Source of the DNA: a virus
Virus record (IMG/VR): IMGVR_UViG_3300023179_000270
Location: 1 to 37,267 of that record
Direction: 5' to 3' (one strand)
Length of the DNA stretch: 37,267 bases
The position numbers were made by a program, and so were the translations under genes. Shown here in pieces: positions 17,809 through 25,728 of this stretch. The first letter of the stretch is position 1. Every line of letters begins with the position of its first letter. Under the pieces are notes generated by a model that made no database searches, was not told the DNA's origin, and saw nothing but the letters and a program-made list of their open reading frames with translations.

Positions 17809-18120
17809 ATGGCAATTAATTTTCCAGCAAGCCCAACTGTCGGACAAACATTCAACTCAGGATATAACACATATACTTGGGATGGAAGGTCTTGGACTAC
17901 AGCAGGCGGTGGTAGTGGCGTAACCATTTCTATTGGTGATAGTAAACCTACTGGTGTTACTGCTAACAGTTTATGGTGGCAAAGCAATACGGGTATGTTA
18001 AAAATCTATTATACAGATGCAGATTCATCTCAGTGGGTTGACGCAATCCCTGTAGCAAACACAGCATCATTTGCAACAACAGGTAAATCTATTGCAATGG
18101 CAATAGTATTCGGAGGATAA
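17809..18120 (+). CDS. Small fibre-like protein with WWQSNTG domain
   Basis: A 103-residue protein. The N-terminus MAINFPASPTVGQTF plus YTWDGRSWT is a short module repeated in the gene at 19849 and common in T4-like fibre proteins. Residues ~40-75 contain NSLWWQSNTGMLKIYYTDAD and QWVDA, nearly identical to the C-terminal domain of the giant fibre at 10428. It thus looks like a minimal fibre made of a head module and a tip module with no shaft. The next gene begins after one base. The shared tip may allow it to replace, cap or co-assemble with the giant fibre; this is inference. Confidence 0.72.
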   Translation: MAINFPASPTVGQTFNSGYNTYTWDGRSWTTAGGGSGVTISIGDSKPTGVTANSLWWQSNTGMLKIYYTDADSSQWVDAIPVANTASFATTGKSIAMAIVFGG

Positions 18121-18121
18121 A

Positions 18122-18490
18122 ATGGCAGCACCAAATATTGTAAACGTAACAACAATTACTGCTAAGACTAACGTAGCAAACTTGACTAATGCAGTATTTT
18201 CAAGTGCCAATATTTTAACAAATGCTGCAAGTAGTGGGCAAGTTTATAAACTAAACGATATCTTAGTTGCAAATTATACAGGAACTACTGTTCTTGCAAA
18301 TGTTGTTTTTAATAAAAGTGGATCTGGTCCATTTTATTTGGCAGGTGCAATTTCTGTACCCGCAACATCAACACTTGTTGTTTTAGGAAAAGACACTTGT
18401 ATATACATGGAAGAAGGTGATGTGTTACAAGCAAATGTTTCATCAAATAATGCAGCACATCTAGTAGCATCTTATGAAATTATAAGTTAA
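18122..18490 (+). CDS. Conserved small structural hypothetical protein
   Basis: A 122-residue protein with beta-rich pattern: NVTTITAKTNVANLTNAVFS, VYKLNDILVANYTGTTVLAN, FYLAGAISVPATSTLVVLGK, then YMEEGDVLQANVSSNNAAHL. Its general organisation (VPATSTLVVLGK followed by EEGDxLxA) resembles that of small beta-sandwich proteins found beside phage fibres, and the gene at 13618 has a comparable size and context. No enzymatic motif. It is separated by one base from each neighbour, indicating one operon with the glycine-rich adhesin that follows. Confidence 0.65.
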   Translation: MAAPNIVNVTTITAKTNVANLTNAVFSSANILTNAASSGQVYKLNDILVANYTGTTVLANVVFNKSGSGPFYLAGAISVPATSTLVVLGKDTCIYMEEGDVLQANVSSNNAAHLVASYEIIS

Positions 18491-18491
18491 A

Positions 18492-19454
18492 ATGAGAACA
18501 AGAGGAAATAGAGGAATAATTGGACCTCAAACATTAGTCACCACTTCTAGTGGTTCTGGTGTACATAGCATTTATGATGCACAACAATTAAAAGGTGCTG
18601 GCACATGGCCACTTTTTGTTCTTCCTGTTACTCCAACAGTAGAATATTTGGTTGTTGCAGGTGGTGGTGGCGGTGGTGGTAGCACATCAGCAGATAAAGG
18701 CGGTGGTGGCGGTGGTGCGGGTGGCTATAGAGCCAATACTGGATATACTATCACTGCTAATAGTGCAATCACAGTTACAGTAGGTGGAGCAGGTAGTGCA
18801 GGATCTGGTGGTGTTGGAGGATCCGGCACTTCTAGTGTATTCGGTACAATAACATCAAATGGTGGTGGTGGCGGTGGATATGGTACTGGAGGACAAGGCA
18901 CCGGTAGAAGCGGCGTAAACGGTTTATCAGGTGGTAGTGGCGGTGGTGGCGGTGGCGGTATAACGAATGGTGGTACTGGAAATACTCCATCAACAACACC
19001 AAGTCAAGGAAATAATGGTGGTGCATCAACAGCAGATCCATCAGGTGGTGGTGGCGGTGGTGGAGCAAATGCGGCTGGTACTGCTGCATCAACTTCAAAT
19101 GGATTTGCAGGTGGTGCTGGACTGTTTTCAACAATCAGTGGAGCGAATACAGGATATGCTGGTGGCGGCGGTGGTGGTGCGTATGTAGGACCAGGTACTG
19201 CCGGTACAGGTGCAGTATCATATGGTGCTGGTAGCGGAGGAAGTCCTGGCGGAACAGCAAATACAAATACAGGTTCGGGTGGTGGTGGAGGGCAAGCAGG
19301 AGGTTCTGGTGGTGCAGGTGCTTCAGGTATCGTAATTATACGTTATTCAAACACTTATGCTAATGCTAACACTACTACTGGATCTCCCACCTTTACAAAT
19401 GATGGTACATATAAAATATATATGTTTACTGGTTCTGGAACAATAACGTTTTAA
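18492..19454 (+). CDS. Glycine-rich adhesin-like protein
   Basis: A 320-residue protein. The first ~50 residues (MRTRGNRGIIGPQTLVTTSS, DAQQLKGAGTWPLF) are an ordinary N-terminus. Then VEYLVVAGGGGGGG opens a glycine-rich domain (~56-280) with many GGGGGG and GGSGG runs and ends ASGIVIIRYSN, the classical frame of phage glycine-rich tip domains. About 40 residues follow (GSPTFTNDGTYKIYMFTGSG). Glycine-rich domains of this type can pack as polyglycine-II sandwiches in phage adhesins; here that is inferred. It differs from the glycine-rich fibres at 3 and 1109 by lacking shaft repeats and by having its own C-terminal strand block. Confidence 0.8.
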   Translation: MRTRGNRGIIGPQTLVTTSSGSGVHSIYDAQQLKGAGTWPLFVLPVTPTVEYLVVAGGGGGGGSTSADKGGGGGGAGGYRANTGYTITANSAITVTVGGAGSAGSGGVGGSGTSSVFGTITSNGGGGGGYGTGGQGTGRSGVNGLSGGSGGGGGGGITNGGTGNTPSTTPSQGNNGGASTADPSGGGGGGGANAAGTAASTSNGFAGGAGLFSTISGANTGYAGGGGGGAYVGPGTAGTGAVSYGAGSGGSPGGTANTNTGSGGGGGQAGGSGGAGASGIVIIRYSNTYANANTTTGSPTFTNDGTYKIYMFTGSGTITF

Positions 19455-19463
19455 GAGGAAAAA

Positions 19464-19838
19464 ATGGCACATTTTGCACAACTTGATGATAATAATATAG
19501 TGACACAAGTTATTGTTGTTCACAATAATGAATTGATGCTTGATGGTGAAGAGTCTGAAGATAAAGGTGTTTTATTTTGTAAATCACTTTACGGCAGCGA
19601 TACAAAATGGAAACAAACATCTTATAACGGCAGTTTTCGTAAAAACTATGCAGGCATTGGATACACTTTTGACAAAGACAGAAATGCATTTATTCCACCA
19701 AAATCATATAATAGTTGGGTGCTAAATGAAACAACTTGTCTTTGGGAAGCACCTGTTGCATATCCAACAGACAATAAAGTTTATGTTTGGAATGAAGATA
19801 CTATTTCATGGCAAGAAATTGTAGAAACAGCACTATAA
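19464..19838 (+). CDS. Conserved T4-like phage protein (MAHFAQLDDNNIV family)
   Basis: A 124-residue protein with a strong Shine-Dalgarno sequence (AAGAGGAAAAAATG). Highly characteristic sequence: MAHFAQLDDNNIVTQVIVVH, WKQTSYNGSFRKNYAGIGYT, then WEAPVAYPTDNKVYVWNEDT. I recall close homologues in many T4-like and other aquatic phages, usually near fibre genes and without assigned function. The YAGIGYTFDKxRxAFIPPK segment and repeated W residues suggest a compact beta fold. No active site is visible. Probably a minor virion or fibre-associated protein. Confidence 0.78.
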   Translation: MAHFAQLDDNNIVTQVIVVHNNELMLDGEESEDKGVLFCKSLYGSDTKWKQTSYNGSFRKNYAGIGYTFDKDRNAFIPPKSYNSWVLNETTCLWEAPVAYPTDNKVYVWNEDTISWQEIVETAL

Positions 19839-19841
19839 ATA
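19834..19841 (+). promoter_or_regulatory. T4-type late promoter box TATAAATA at a stop codon
   Basis: An exact TATAAATA octamer overlapping the TAA stop of the preceding gene and ending 7 nt before the ATG at 19849. No Shine-Dalgarno sequence lies between, so a transcript from here would be nearly leaderless. Confidence 0.42.
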
Positions 19842-19848
19842 AAATATT

Positions 19849-20106
19849 ATGGCACTTAATTTTCCATCAAATCCTTCCGTAGGTCAAACATATGTTTCTA
19901 ACTACGCCACATATACTTGGGATGGATCATCATGGGCAACATCTGTAGTAGTAACTGCTTCAGGTGGATATCTTTTAAATAGTAATACAATTACATCTAA
20001 TGTAACACTAGCATCTGGTTACAATGCATTAAGTGTTGGACCATTAACAATCGCAGCGAACGTTGTCGTAACGCAAGCGAATAGTACAAGGTGGTTAATC
20101 CTATGA
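19849..20106 (+). CDS. Short fibre-type protein with MALNFPSNPSVGQTY module
   Basis: An 85-residue protein. Its first ~35 residues (MALNFPSNPSVGQTYVSNYA, YTWDGSSWA) are the same module as in the gene at 17809. The rest (YLLNSNTITSNVTLASGYNA, LSVGPLTIAANVVVTQANST, RWLIL) resembles common fibre end strands. It ends with a 4-nt ATGA overlap with the next fibre gene, so the two are likely coupled. It may be a short separate subunit of that fibre. A frameshift splitting one larger gene was considered, but the RWLIL ending looks natural. Confidence 0.62.
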   Translation: MALNFPSNPSVGQTYVSNYATYTWDGSSWATSVVVTASGGYLLNSNTITSNVTLASGYNALSVGPLTIAANVVVTQANSTRWLIL

Positions 20107-21017
20107 GTAGCATTGTTATTGGAGGAGATACAAGCGGTTCTATCACTATAGCAGCTCCTGCGGTTGCTGGTTCAAACACGCTTACTCTTCCCGTGGGTTC
20201 TGATACTCTTGTAGGTAAAAATACTACAGACACTTTAGCGAATAAAACATTAACAAATCCAGTAGTATCAGGAAATATTACTGTTACTAGTCAAATAGCA
20301 ATATCTAACGGGCAATCTTTTGTAAACTACACGGGCGCTAATGGTAACTCTGCTATAATCGTTACTGCTGCAAACACAAGAGGTGGTACAGGATATGCAG
20401 ACTTCATACAAGCAACAAACACTTCTGGTGGTGCAACTAATCCAAACAAATATTTTAGATTGACCAGTACCGGTAGTATAGAAATTATTAATAGTGCGTA
20501 TAGCACAACCTTACTGTCTTTGAGTGATACTGGTACAATGAGTGTCAATAGTGCATATCAGATTGCTGGTAAAAAAGCAGTCAACGGTCCTGCGTTTAGT
20601 GCTTATGCAAACGCTACCGGACAAACAATAACATCTGGTAGTCAACAAAAAGTTCTTTTCCAAACAGAAGAATTTGATACAGATAACTGCTATGCCAACT
20701 CACGATTTACACCAACAATAGAAGGTTACTATCAACTGAATGCTGAAGTTCGTTTAGATGGAGCATCCGGTACTGGTGAAATGATGATTGTTCTTTACAA
20801 AAACGGAGCAGAACACAAACGCGGCACAAACCAATCGGGCACACAAATTGCCGCAAACTTTTGGGCAATGCAAGTAAGTTCTGTAGTATACGCAAACGGC
20901 ACTAGTGACTACTTTGAAATATATGTTCAACAGGGGTTGGGATCGAACGTAACTGTTACAGCAGTAAATGCTGCTGCTATCACTTGGTTCAATGGTTGTA
21001 TGTTGCGTGGTGCATAA
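20103..21017 (+). CDS. Tail fibre protein with C1q-like tip
   Basis: A 304-residue protein starting at ATG 20103, which overlaps the upstream stop as ATGA; an in-frame GTG at 20091 adds only four residues and is less likely. The N-terminus MSSIVIGGDTSGSITIAAPA with LVGKNTTDTLANKTLTNPVV is a module seen in many phage fibres. Residues ~157-304 form a C1q/TNF-like jelly-roll: GPAFSAYANATGQTITSGSQ, FDTDNCYANSRFTPTIEGYY, MIVLYKNGAEHKRG, then YFEIYVQQGLGSNVTV and WFNGCMLRGA. Such domains trimerise and serve as receptor-binding tips in phages. Tip role is inferred; the domain call is fairly sure. Confidence 0.82.
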   Translation: MSSIVIGGDTSGSITIAAPAVAGSNTLTLPVGSDTLVGKNTTDTLANKTLTNPVVSGNITVTSQIAISNGQSFVNYTGANGNSAIIVTAANTRGGTGYADFIQATNTSGGATNPNKYFRLTSTGSIEIINSAYSTTLLSLSDTGTMSVNSAYQIAGKKAVNGPAFSAYANATGQTITSGSQQKVLFQTEEFDTDNCYANSRFTPTIEGYYQLNAEVRLDGASGTGEMMIVLYKNGAEHKRGTNQSGTQIAANFWAMQVSSVVYANGTSDYFEIYVQQGLGSNVTVTAVNAAAITWFNGCMLRGA

Positions 21018-21063
21018 AGATAACTTACGAATGCGTATAATAGATGAGTAAAAAAGGTTAAAG

Positions 21064-22413
21064 ATGAGTTCAATACAAGCAGGAACACTAGCAGCAAACG
21101 CTATCGTATATTCAACAGATACGACAGGTAATCTTGTATTCAAAACGGGTGCTAGTGGTAATACTGCATTAACTTTAGATACTAACCAGTTAGCAACTTT
21201 TTCTAACGGTATTTCCGTAACAGGTAACGTTTCTGGTAATTTAACTGTTACTGGTAATACAACAACAGGCAATTTGACGATTACCGGTAGATCAACATCA
21301 AATTCTGCTGTTGTTGATAATGTTATAGTATCACCTTACACGGGCTTTAAAAACCGTATCATTAATGGTGCAATGTTAATTGACCAAAGATATGCTGGTG
21401 TAGCAGTAACAGTTAATAGTTCAACTGCAACGTATGGTTTAGATCGTTGGAGAGGATTTGGACAATCTTCAGCGGGTGTTTTTACTATTCAACAAAACGC
21501 AGTTGCTCCTTCAGGTTTTGCAAATTCCATCAACATAAAAGTTTCAACAGCAAACACAACAATTCCTGCTGCTGGCTTTTATACGCTTCAACAAGCGATA
21601 GAAGGATATAATATTTCAGATTTAAATTGGGGAACTTCTACAGCAAAAAATATAACTTTATCGTTTCAAGCAAACTCAAGCGTTACTGGAACTCATAGTG
21701 GATCTGTTAAGAACAGTGATGGTACAAGAAGTTATCCTTTCGCATATTCAATTGCATCAGCAAATACATGGACGCCTGTTTCTATAACTGTTCCTGGTGA
21801 TACAACAGGTACATGGTTTACAAATACATCTATTGGTTTAACTCTTACATTTAATTTAGGATCAGGGCGTGTTGCAACAGCAAACGCTTGGGCTGCTGGA
21901 AACTATGATGGTGCTACTTCATCTGCTAACGTAATTTCTACAGCAGGCGCAACTTTCTTTGTTACTGGTGTTCAAGTAGAAGCAGGAAATACGGCCACTT
22001 CTTTTGAGTATCGTAGTTTTGGTACTGAAGTAAGTTTATGTCAAAGATATTATCAAAAATCTTTTTCTCTTGGCATCGCGCCAGTAGATGGTATCAGTCA
22101 AAGTACGACCGATGGCACTTCACTACATTTATTTAATTCTTATGATACAGGAAATGGTTTTTTCAGTCCAGTTTATTTTCAAACTAAAATGCGAACATCT
22201 CCTACAATCACATTCTTTAGATCAGGTAGTAATGGTGTAACGAATGGTGTTTGGGGTACATTTGATGCTGGGACTTGGACAAGTGTCACAAGTATATCGG
22301 TTACTACTTGTAATGATATGTCATTTCTTGCTACTGGCACTAGAACATCAGCATTTACAACCAAAACCGCATACATAGGTTCTGGTACTTGGACTGCTTC
22401 TTCGGAGTTATAA
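21064..22413 (+). CDS. Tail fibre protein with carbohydrate-binding-like tip (copy 2)
   Basis: A 449-residue protein. The N-terminal ~90 residues are short beta repeats ([40 protein letters not shown]). From about residue 91 ([20 protein letters not shown]) it matches the C-terminal domain of the gene at 2238, including [44 protein letters not shown] and SLCQRYYQ. The last ~100 residues differ between the copies, which is where specificity would be expected to vary. A TATAAT hexamer at 21036 lies upstream but has no convincing -35 partner. The small GNTP gene follows one base later. Confidence 0.84.
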   Translation: MSSIQAGTLAANAIVYSTDTTGNLVFKTGASGNTALTLDTNQLATFSNGISVTGNVSGNLTVTGNTTTGNLTITGRSTSNSAVVDNVIVSPYTGFKNRIINGAMLIDQRYAGVAVTVNSSTATYGLDRWRGFGQSSAGVFTIQQNAVAPSGFANSINIKVSTANTTIPAAGFYTLQQAIEGYNISDLNWGTSTAKNITLSFQANSSVTGTHSGSVKNSDGTRSYPFAYSIASANTWTPVSITVPGDTTGTWFTNTSIGLTLTFNLGSGRVATANAWAAGNYDGATSSANVISTAGATFFVTGVQVEAGNTATSFEYRSFGTEVSLCQRYYQKSFSLGIAPVDGISQSTTDGTSLHLFNSYDTGNGFFSPVYFQTKMRTSPTITFFRSGSNGVTNGVWGTFDAGTWTSVTSISVTTCNDMSFLATGTRTSAFTTKTAYIGSGTWTASSEL

Positions 22414-22414
22414 A

Positions 22415-22573
22415 ATGTATAAAGAAATTAAAAATCCTATGACTAATGATATTAGTGTGATTAAACGTTTATCGGATGGAGCACAAATTCCTTTACATCC
22501 AAATAATACTGATTATCAAGAATATTTGCATTGGGTTGCACAAGGCAACACACCAGAACCAGCGGATGGGTAA
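22415..22573 (+). CDS. Small GNTP-motif protein, probable fibre assembly partner (copy 2)
   Basis: A 52-residue protein ([20 protein letters not shown] at the start) ending [20 protein letters not shown]. It starts one base after the fibre at 21064, in the same arrangement and with the same local sequence around the start as copy 1 at 3730. Sequence outside the C-terminal motif differs strongly from copies 1 and 3, which would fit one partner per fibre tip. Function inferred from the constant pairing only. Confidence 0.7.
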   Translation: MYKEIKNPMTNDISVIKRLSDGAQIPLHPNNTDYQEYLHWVAQGNTPEPADG

Positions 22574-22579
22574 AGAAAA

Positions 22580-23689
22580 ATGGCACTTACATTAGACGGA
22601 TCTTTAGGAATTACTTTTCCAGCAGGCGGTACAGCGAATACTACTGGTGCTGTTGTTGGTACCACAGATACACAGACGTTAACTAATAAAACATTAACAA
22701 GCCCAATATTCACATCACCCAATATAGGTGGTGCCATATTATCATCATATACAGGATTTAAAAATAGAATACTTAATCCATTGATGGCGGTTGACCAACG
22801 CAACGCTGGTGCAAGTCAAACTATTACCGCAGCGGCTGCTTTAGCATATACAGTAGACCGTTGGTACGCTTATTGTACTGGTGCAAACGTAACAGGCCAA
22901 CGTGTTGCTGGTGCATATACCTCTTCACAGTACCGATATCAATTTACAGGTGCTGCATCAGTTACAGCGATTGGTTTTGGTCAGCGTATTGAAGCGGCTA
23001 ATTGTTATGATTTAGCTAATACTACAGCAACATTATCTTGTTATATTTCCAATTCTTTATTAACTACTGTTACATGGACTGCTTACTATGCCAATACCGC
23101 TGATACATTTGGATCATTAGCAAGTCCAACGCGCACTCAAATTTCTACTGGCACTTTCACTGTTTCTAGTACACGGACGCAGTACACAACAAACATCAGT
23201 ATTCCTAGTGCGGCTACAACTGGTATTGAAATTGTGTTTACTGTTGGCGCTCAAACATCAGGTACTTGGATCATTGATAGCGTTCAGTTGGAAGCAGGTA
23301 GTACAGCAACTAGTTTTGAGTACCGTTCGATAGGTACCGAATTAGCATTATGCCAAAGATATTTACCTGCAATTTCTTCTGCCAGCAGTGGCGCCACTAT
23401 GTTAACTATTGGGTATGCTTCTTCAACTACTGCTGGAAAATTTACTTTTCCAAATCCGGTTACTGTTAGAACGCCTGCAACTGGTGTTGTTATTTCTTCA
23501 GCAGCACATTTTTTTCAATATCAAGTAGGCTTGGTAATTAATTGTACAGCAATAACGTTTAACTCTGCAGGCCCCGGTTTTAGTGCTGTAGATGCATCAG
23601 TGGCTTCAGGATTAACGGCGGCTGCACCTACCATGTTTGGCCCGCAATCAACTTCTGCTTTAATGTATTTTACTGGATGTGAGTTATGA
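22580..23689 (+). CDS. Tail fibre protein with carbohydrate-binding-like tip (copy 3)
   Basis: A 369-residue protein. Residues 1-~54 are the common fibre N-terminus MALTLDGSLGITFPAGGTAN with TDTQTLTNKTLTSP. From ~55 ([20 protein letters not shown]) it is a third member of the family that ends the genes at 2238 and 21064, but more diverged: [56 protein letters not shown] and ALCQRYLP. It has almost no shaft, so it may form a short fibre. Its stop overlaps the start of the third small GNTP gene (ATGA), a tighter coupling than for the other pairs. Confidence 0.84.
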   Translation: MALTLDGSLGITFPAGGTANTTGAVVGTTDTQTLTNKTLTSPIFTSPNIGGAILSSYTGFKNRILNPLMAVDQRNAGASQTITAAAALAYTVDRWYAYCTGANVTGQRVAGAYTSSQYRYQFTGAASVTAIGFGQRIEAANCYDLANTTATLSCYISNSLLTTVTWTAYYANTADTFGSLASPTRTQISTGTFTVSSTRTQYTTNISIPSAATTGIEIVFTVGAQTSGTWIIDSVQLEAGSTATSFEYRSIGTELALCQRYLPAISSASSGATMLTIGYASSTTAGKFTFPNPVTVRTPATGVVISSAAHFFQYQVGLVINCTAITFNSAGPGFSAVDASVASGLTAAAPTMFGPQSTSALMYFTGCEL

Positions 23690-23850
23690 GCGATCCTGTT
23701 TGGAAACTGGTTAAAAATTTCATGACAAACCAATATGATGTTGTCTGGCGTGAGTGGCCTGACGGTCGTCAAGAATCTTGTTTAGTTACCGCACCAGAGT
23801 ATTTATCGTGGATCGCGCAAGGCAACACACCCCTACCAGCGGATGAATAA
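23686..23850 (+). CDS. Small GNTP-motif protein, probable fibre assembly partner (copy 3)
   Basis: A 54-residue protein starting MSDPVWKLVKNFMTNQYDVV and ending APEYLSWIAQGNTPLPADE, overlapping the upstream fibre by 4 nt. The C-terminal motif is shared with copies 1 and 2; the middle (WREWPDGRQESCLV) is its own. Its stop codon is part of a late-promoter-like box for the gp13 gene. Confidence 0.7.
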   Translation: MSDPVWKLVKNFMTNQYDVVWREWPDGRQESCLVTAPEYLSWIAQGNTPLPADE

Positions 23851-23853
23851 ATA
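23846..23853 (+). promoter_or_regulatory. Late-promoter-like box AATAAATA at a stop codon
   Basis: Overlaps the stop of the small gene and ends 7 nt before the ATG of the gp13 gene. One mismatch to TATAAATA. It would mark the start of the neck and terminase transcription unit. Confidence 0.35.
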
Positions 23854-23860
23854 GACTACT

Positions 23861-24817
23861 ATGGCTAAACCTACAACAAGAGAAGAATTCAAACAATACT
23901 GTCTTCGCAGACTTGGTCATCCAGTTATTCAGATTAACGTGGATGATGACCAAGTAGATGATCGTATTGACGATGCTTTATCTTTTTATGCCGACTATCA
24001 TTACGATGGTACCGAAAAGATTTTTATGAAGCACATGATTACACAAGCAGACATTAATAGACGTTGGATTTATTGCCCAGATGCAGTAAATTTTGTCACT
24101 GGAGTTATTCCATTTGACCAATCCAACTCATCTATCAATATGTTTGATTTGCGTTATCAGTTACGCCTTCACGATCTTTATGACTTTACTTCTGTTTCGT
24201 ATGTCTCATATGAGATTACGATGCAGCACATTCGTACATTGAATCTGTTGTTCTCAGGTACACCACAGTTTCGTTTCAATCGTCATCAGAACAAGCTATT
24301 CTTAGACATTGACTGGTCTGGTGATTTACATCCAGGCGATTATGTTATCGTAGAATGCTATCGCAAATTGATTCCTGATGTAGTCACACTTACCGGTACT
24401 GTAACAGGTAACACTTCGTCAAACACTATCATTGGTTATGGTACAATTTTTGACCAAGAAATTCTAGAGAACGATGTTATTGTACTAGCCGATGGACAAG
24501 AAGTTCAAGTTCGTCATATCAATACTGCAACACAAATGACAGTGATTAGCAATCTATCTGCTAACGTATCTAATGTTTCAGTTAGTAAGACTGGTATCAC
24601 AGACATTTGGAATGATCGTTTCTTGAAACAATATGCAACAGCAAAAATTAAATACCAATGGGGTTCTAACCTTTCTAAGTTTGCTGGTATTCAAATGCCT
24701 GGTGGTGTAACATTTGATGGTCCAAGAATCATGCAAGAAGCGAATGAAGAAATTCTTAAACTAGAAGAAGATATGTACAACATGGGTAGCCTGCCAAGCG
24801 AGATATTCACAGGCTAA
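23861..24817 (+). CDS. 13: Neck protein, T4 gp13 homologue
   Basis: A 318-residue protein, close to T4 gp13 (309). The N-terminus TREEFKQYCLRRLGHPVIQI followed by DDDQVDDRIDDALSFYADYH is characteristic of T4-like gp13. Later motifs are YDFTSVSYVSYEI, NRHQNKLFLDIDW and DYVIVECYRKL. In T4, gp13 and gp14 close the filled head and form the platform where the tail joins. Position directly before gp14, gp15 and the terminases confirms the call. It has no Shine-Dalgarno sequence but a late-promoter-like box 7 nt upstream of its ATG. Confidence 0.93.
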   Translation: MAKPTTREEFKQYCLRRLGHPVIQINVDDDQVDDRIDDALSFYADYHYDGTEKIFMKHMITQADINRRWIYCPDAVNFVTGVIPFDQSNSSINMFDLRYQLRLHDLYDFTSVSYVSYEITMQHIRTLNLLFSGTPQFRFNRHQNKLFLDIDWSGDLHPGDYVIVECYRKLIPDVVTLTGTVTGNTSSNTIIGYGTIFDQEILENDVIVLADGQEVQVRHINTATQMTVISNLSANVSNVSVSKTGITDIWNDRFLKQYATAKIKYQWGSNLSKFAGIQMPGGVTFDGPRIMQEANEEILKLEEDMYNMGSLPSEIFTG

Positions 24818-24819
24818 TC

Positions 24820-25728
24820 GTGTCAACAAATTTCTATTTCAATAATTTTCCTGCAAACCAGATAACCAGTGAGCAATTGCTGGTCGAAGATTTGGTCATT
24901 GAAGCTATGCAGATTCATGGCATGGATGTATTCTACTTGCCTAGAGAGTTGAGAAGTGGAAGCGATTTTGATTTCCTATACGGTGAAGACACAGTAAAGA
25001 GTTATACTAAAGCATACAATCTTGAAATGTATCTAGAGAATGTCACTGGTATGGATGGTGAAGGTGATATCATGTCCAAGTTTGGACTTGAGATTCGTGA
25101 TGAAATTACGCTTCTAGTTTCTCGCCGTAGATTTAAATATGCAACAGCAGCATCAAATTTATTTCGTCCCAGAGAAGGCGATTTAATTTATGTACCGCTA
25201 GTACAAAACTTTTTTGAAATTACTTCTGTAGAACATGAAAACGATCAAGCAATGTTTTATACATTAGGTCGTGGTCGTGGTAACAACGTCTATGTCTATG
25301 CACTCAAGTGCAAACAATTTGTGTTCTCTGAAGAATACATTCAGACTGGTGTTGAAGAAGTTGATGAACAGATTCGTGATGCATACAAGAGAACAGAACT
25401 ATCAATGAATGCTGGTGGTTCAGGTACTTATTTGGTTGATGAGGTTGTATATCAAGGTACAAACTACAATAATTCTACATATCGTGCAACTGTACACTCA
25501 TGGTATCCAACAACACGAAAACTAGATGTTGTTATGGTTCAAGGTGATTTTTCTGCGAACGCAAACACAATTGGTGTTAAAAGTGGCGCAACTTGGGTAT
25601 CTTCTGCATCTGATGATACGGTGTTTGATAATAATGCATTTGAAGATATCGTTGACAATACAAGAATTCAATCGGAAGCTAATTCAATAATTGACTTCTC
25701 TGAGCATAATCCATTTGGTGAAGTATAA
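24820..25728 (+). CDS. 14: Neck protein, T4 gp14 homologue
   Basis: A 302-residue protein (T4 gp14 has 256) with a GTG start two bases after the gp13 stop. Diagnostic sequence: NFYFNNFPANQITSEQLLVE, GMDVFYLPRE, FLYGEDTVKSYTKAYNLEMY and GLEIRDEITLLVSRRRF. gp14 forms the neck ring with gp13 after DNA packaging. The end (DFSEHNPFGEV) is typical for the family. The next gene starts on its last base, giving three neck genes that are tightly coupled. Confidence 0.93.
   Translation: MSTNFYFNNFPANQITSEQLLVEDLVIEAMQIHGMDVFYLPRELRSGSDFDFLYGEDTVKSYTKAYNLEMYLENVTGMDGEGDIMSKFGLEIRDEITLLVSRRRFKYATAASNLFRPREGDLIYVPLVQNFFEITSVEHENDQAMFYTLGRGRGNNVYVYALKCKQFVFSEEYIQTGVEEVDEQIRDAYKRTELSMNAGGSGTYLVDEVVYQGTNYNNSTYRATVHSWYPTTRKLDVVMVQGDFSANANTIGVKSGATWVSSASDDTVFDNNAFEDIVDNTRIQSEANSIIDFSEHNPFGEV

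Noticed and set aside
18657-19330. Glycine-rich region as a simple-sequence or collagen-like repeat
   Set aside because: There is no Gly-x-y periodicity; the framing motifs VEYLVVAGGGG and ASGIVIIRY identify a phage glycine-rich tip domain.
20572-21017. Possible diversity-generating retroelement variable region in a fibre tip
   Set aside because: No template repeat and no reverse transcriptase can be seen in the window, and the tip looks C1q-like rather than C-type lectin-like.
21036-21041. TATAAT hexamer as a sigma-70 promoter before the fibre at 21064
   Set aside because: No -35 hexamer at an acceptable distance, and AT-rich DNA gives such hexamers by chance.
20754-21272. Long reading frame on the - strand (172 codons)
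   Set aside because: It spans the end of one clear fibre gene and the start of another on the + strand, has no ribosome-binding site and no recognisable sequence.
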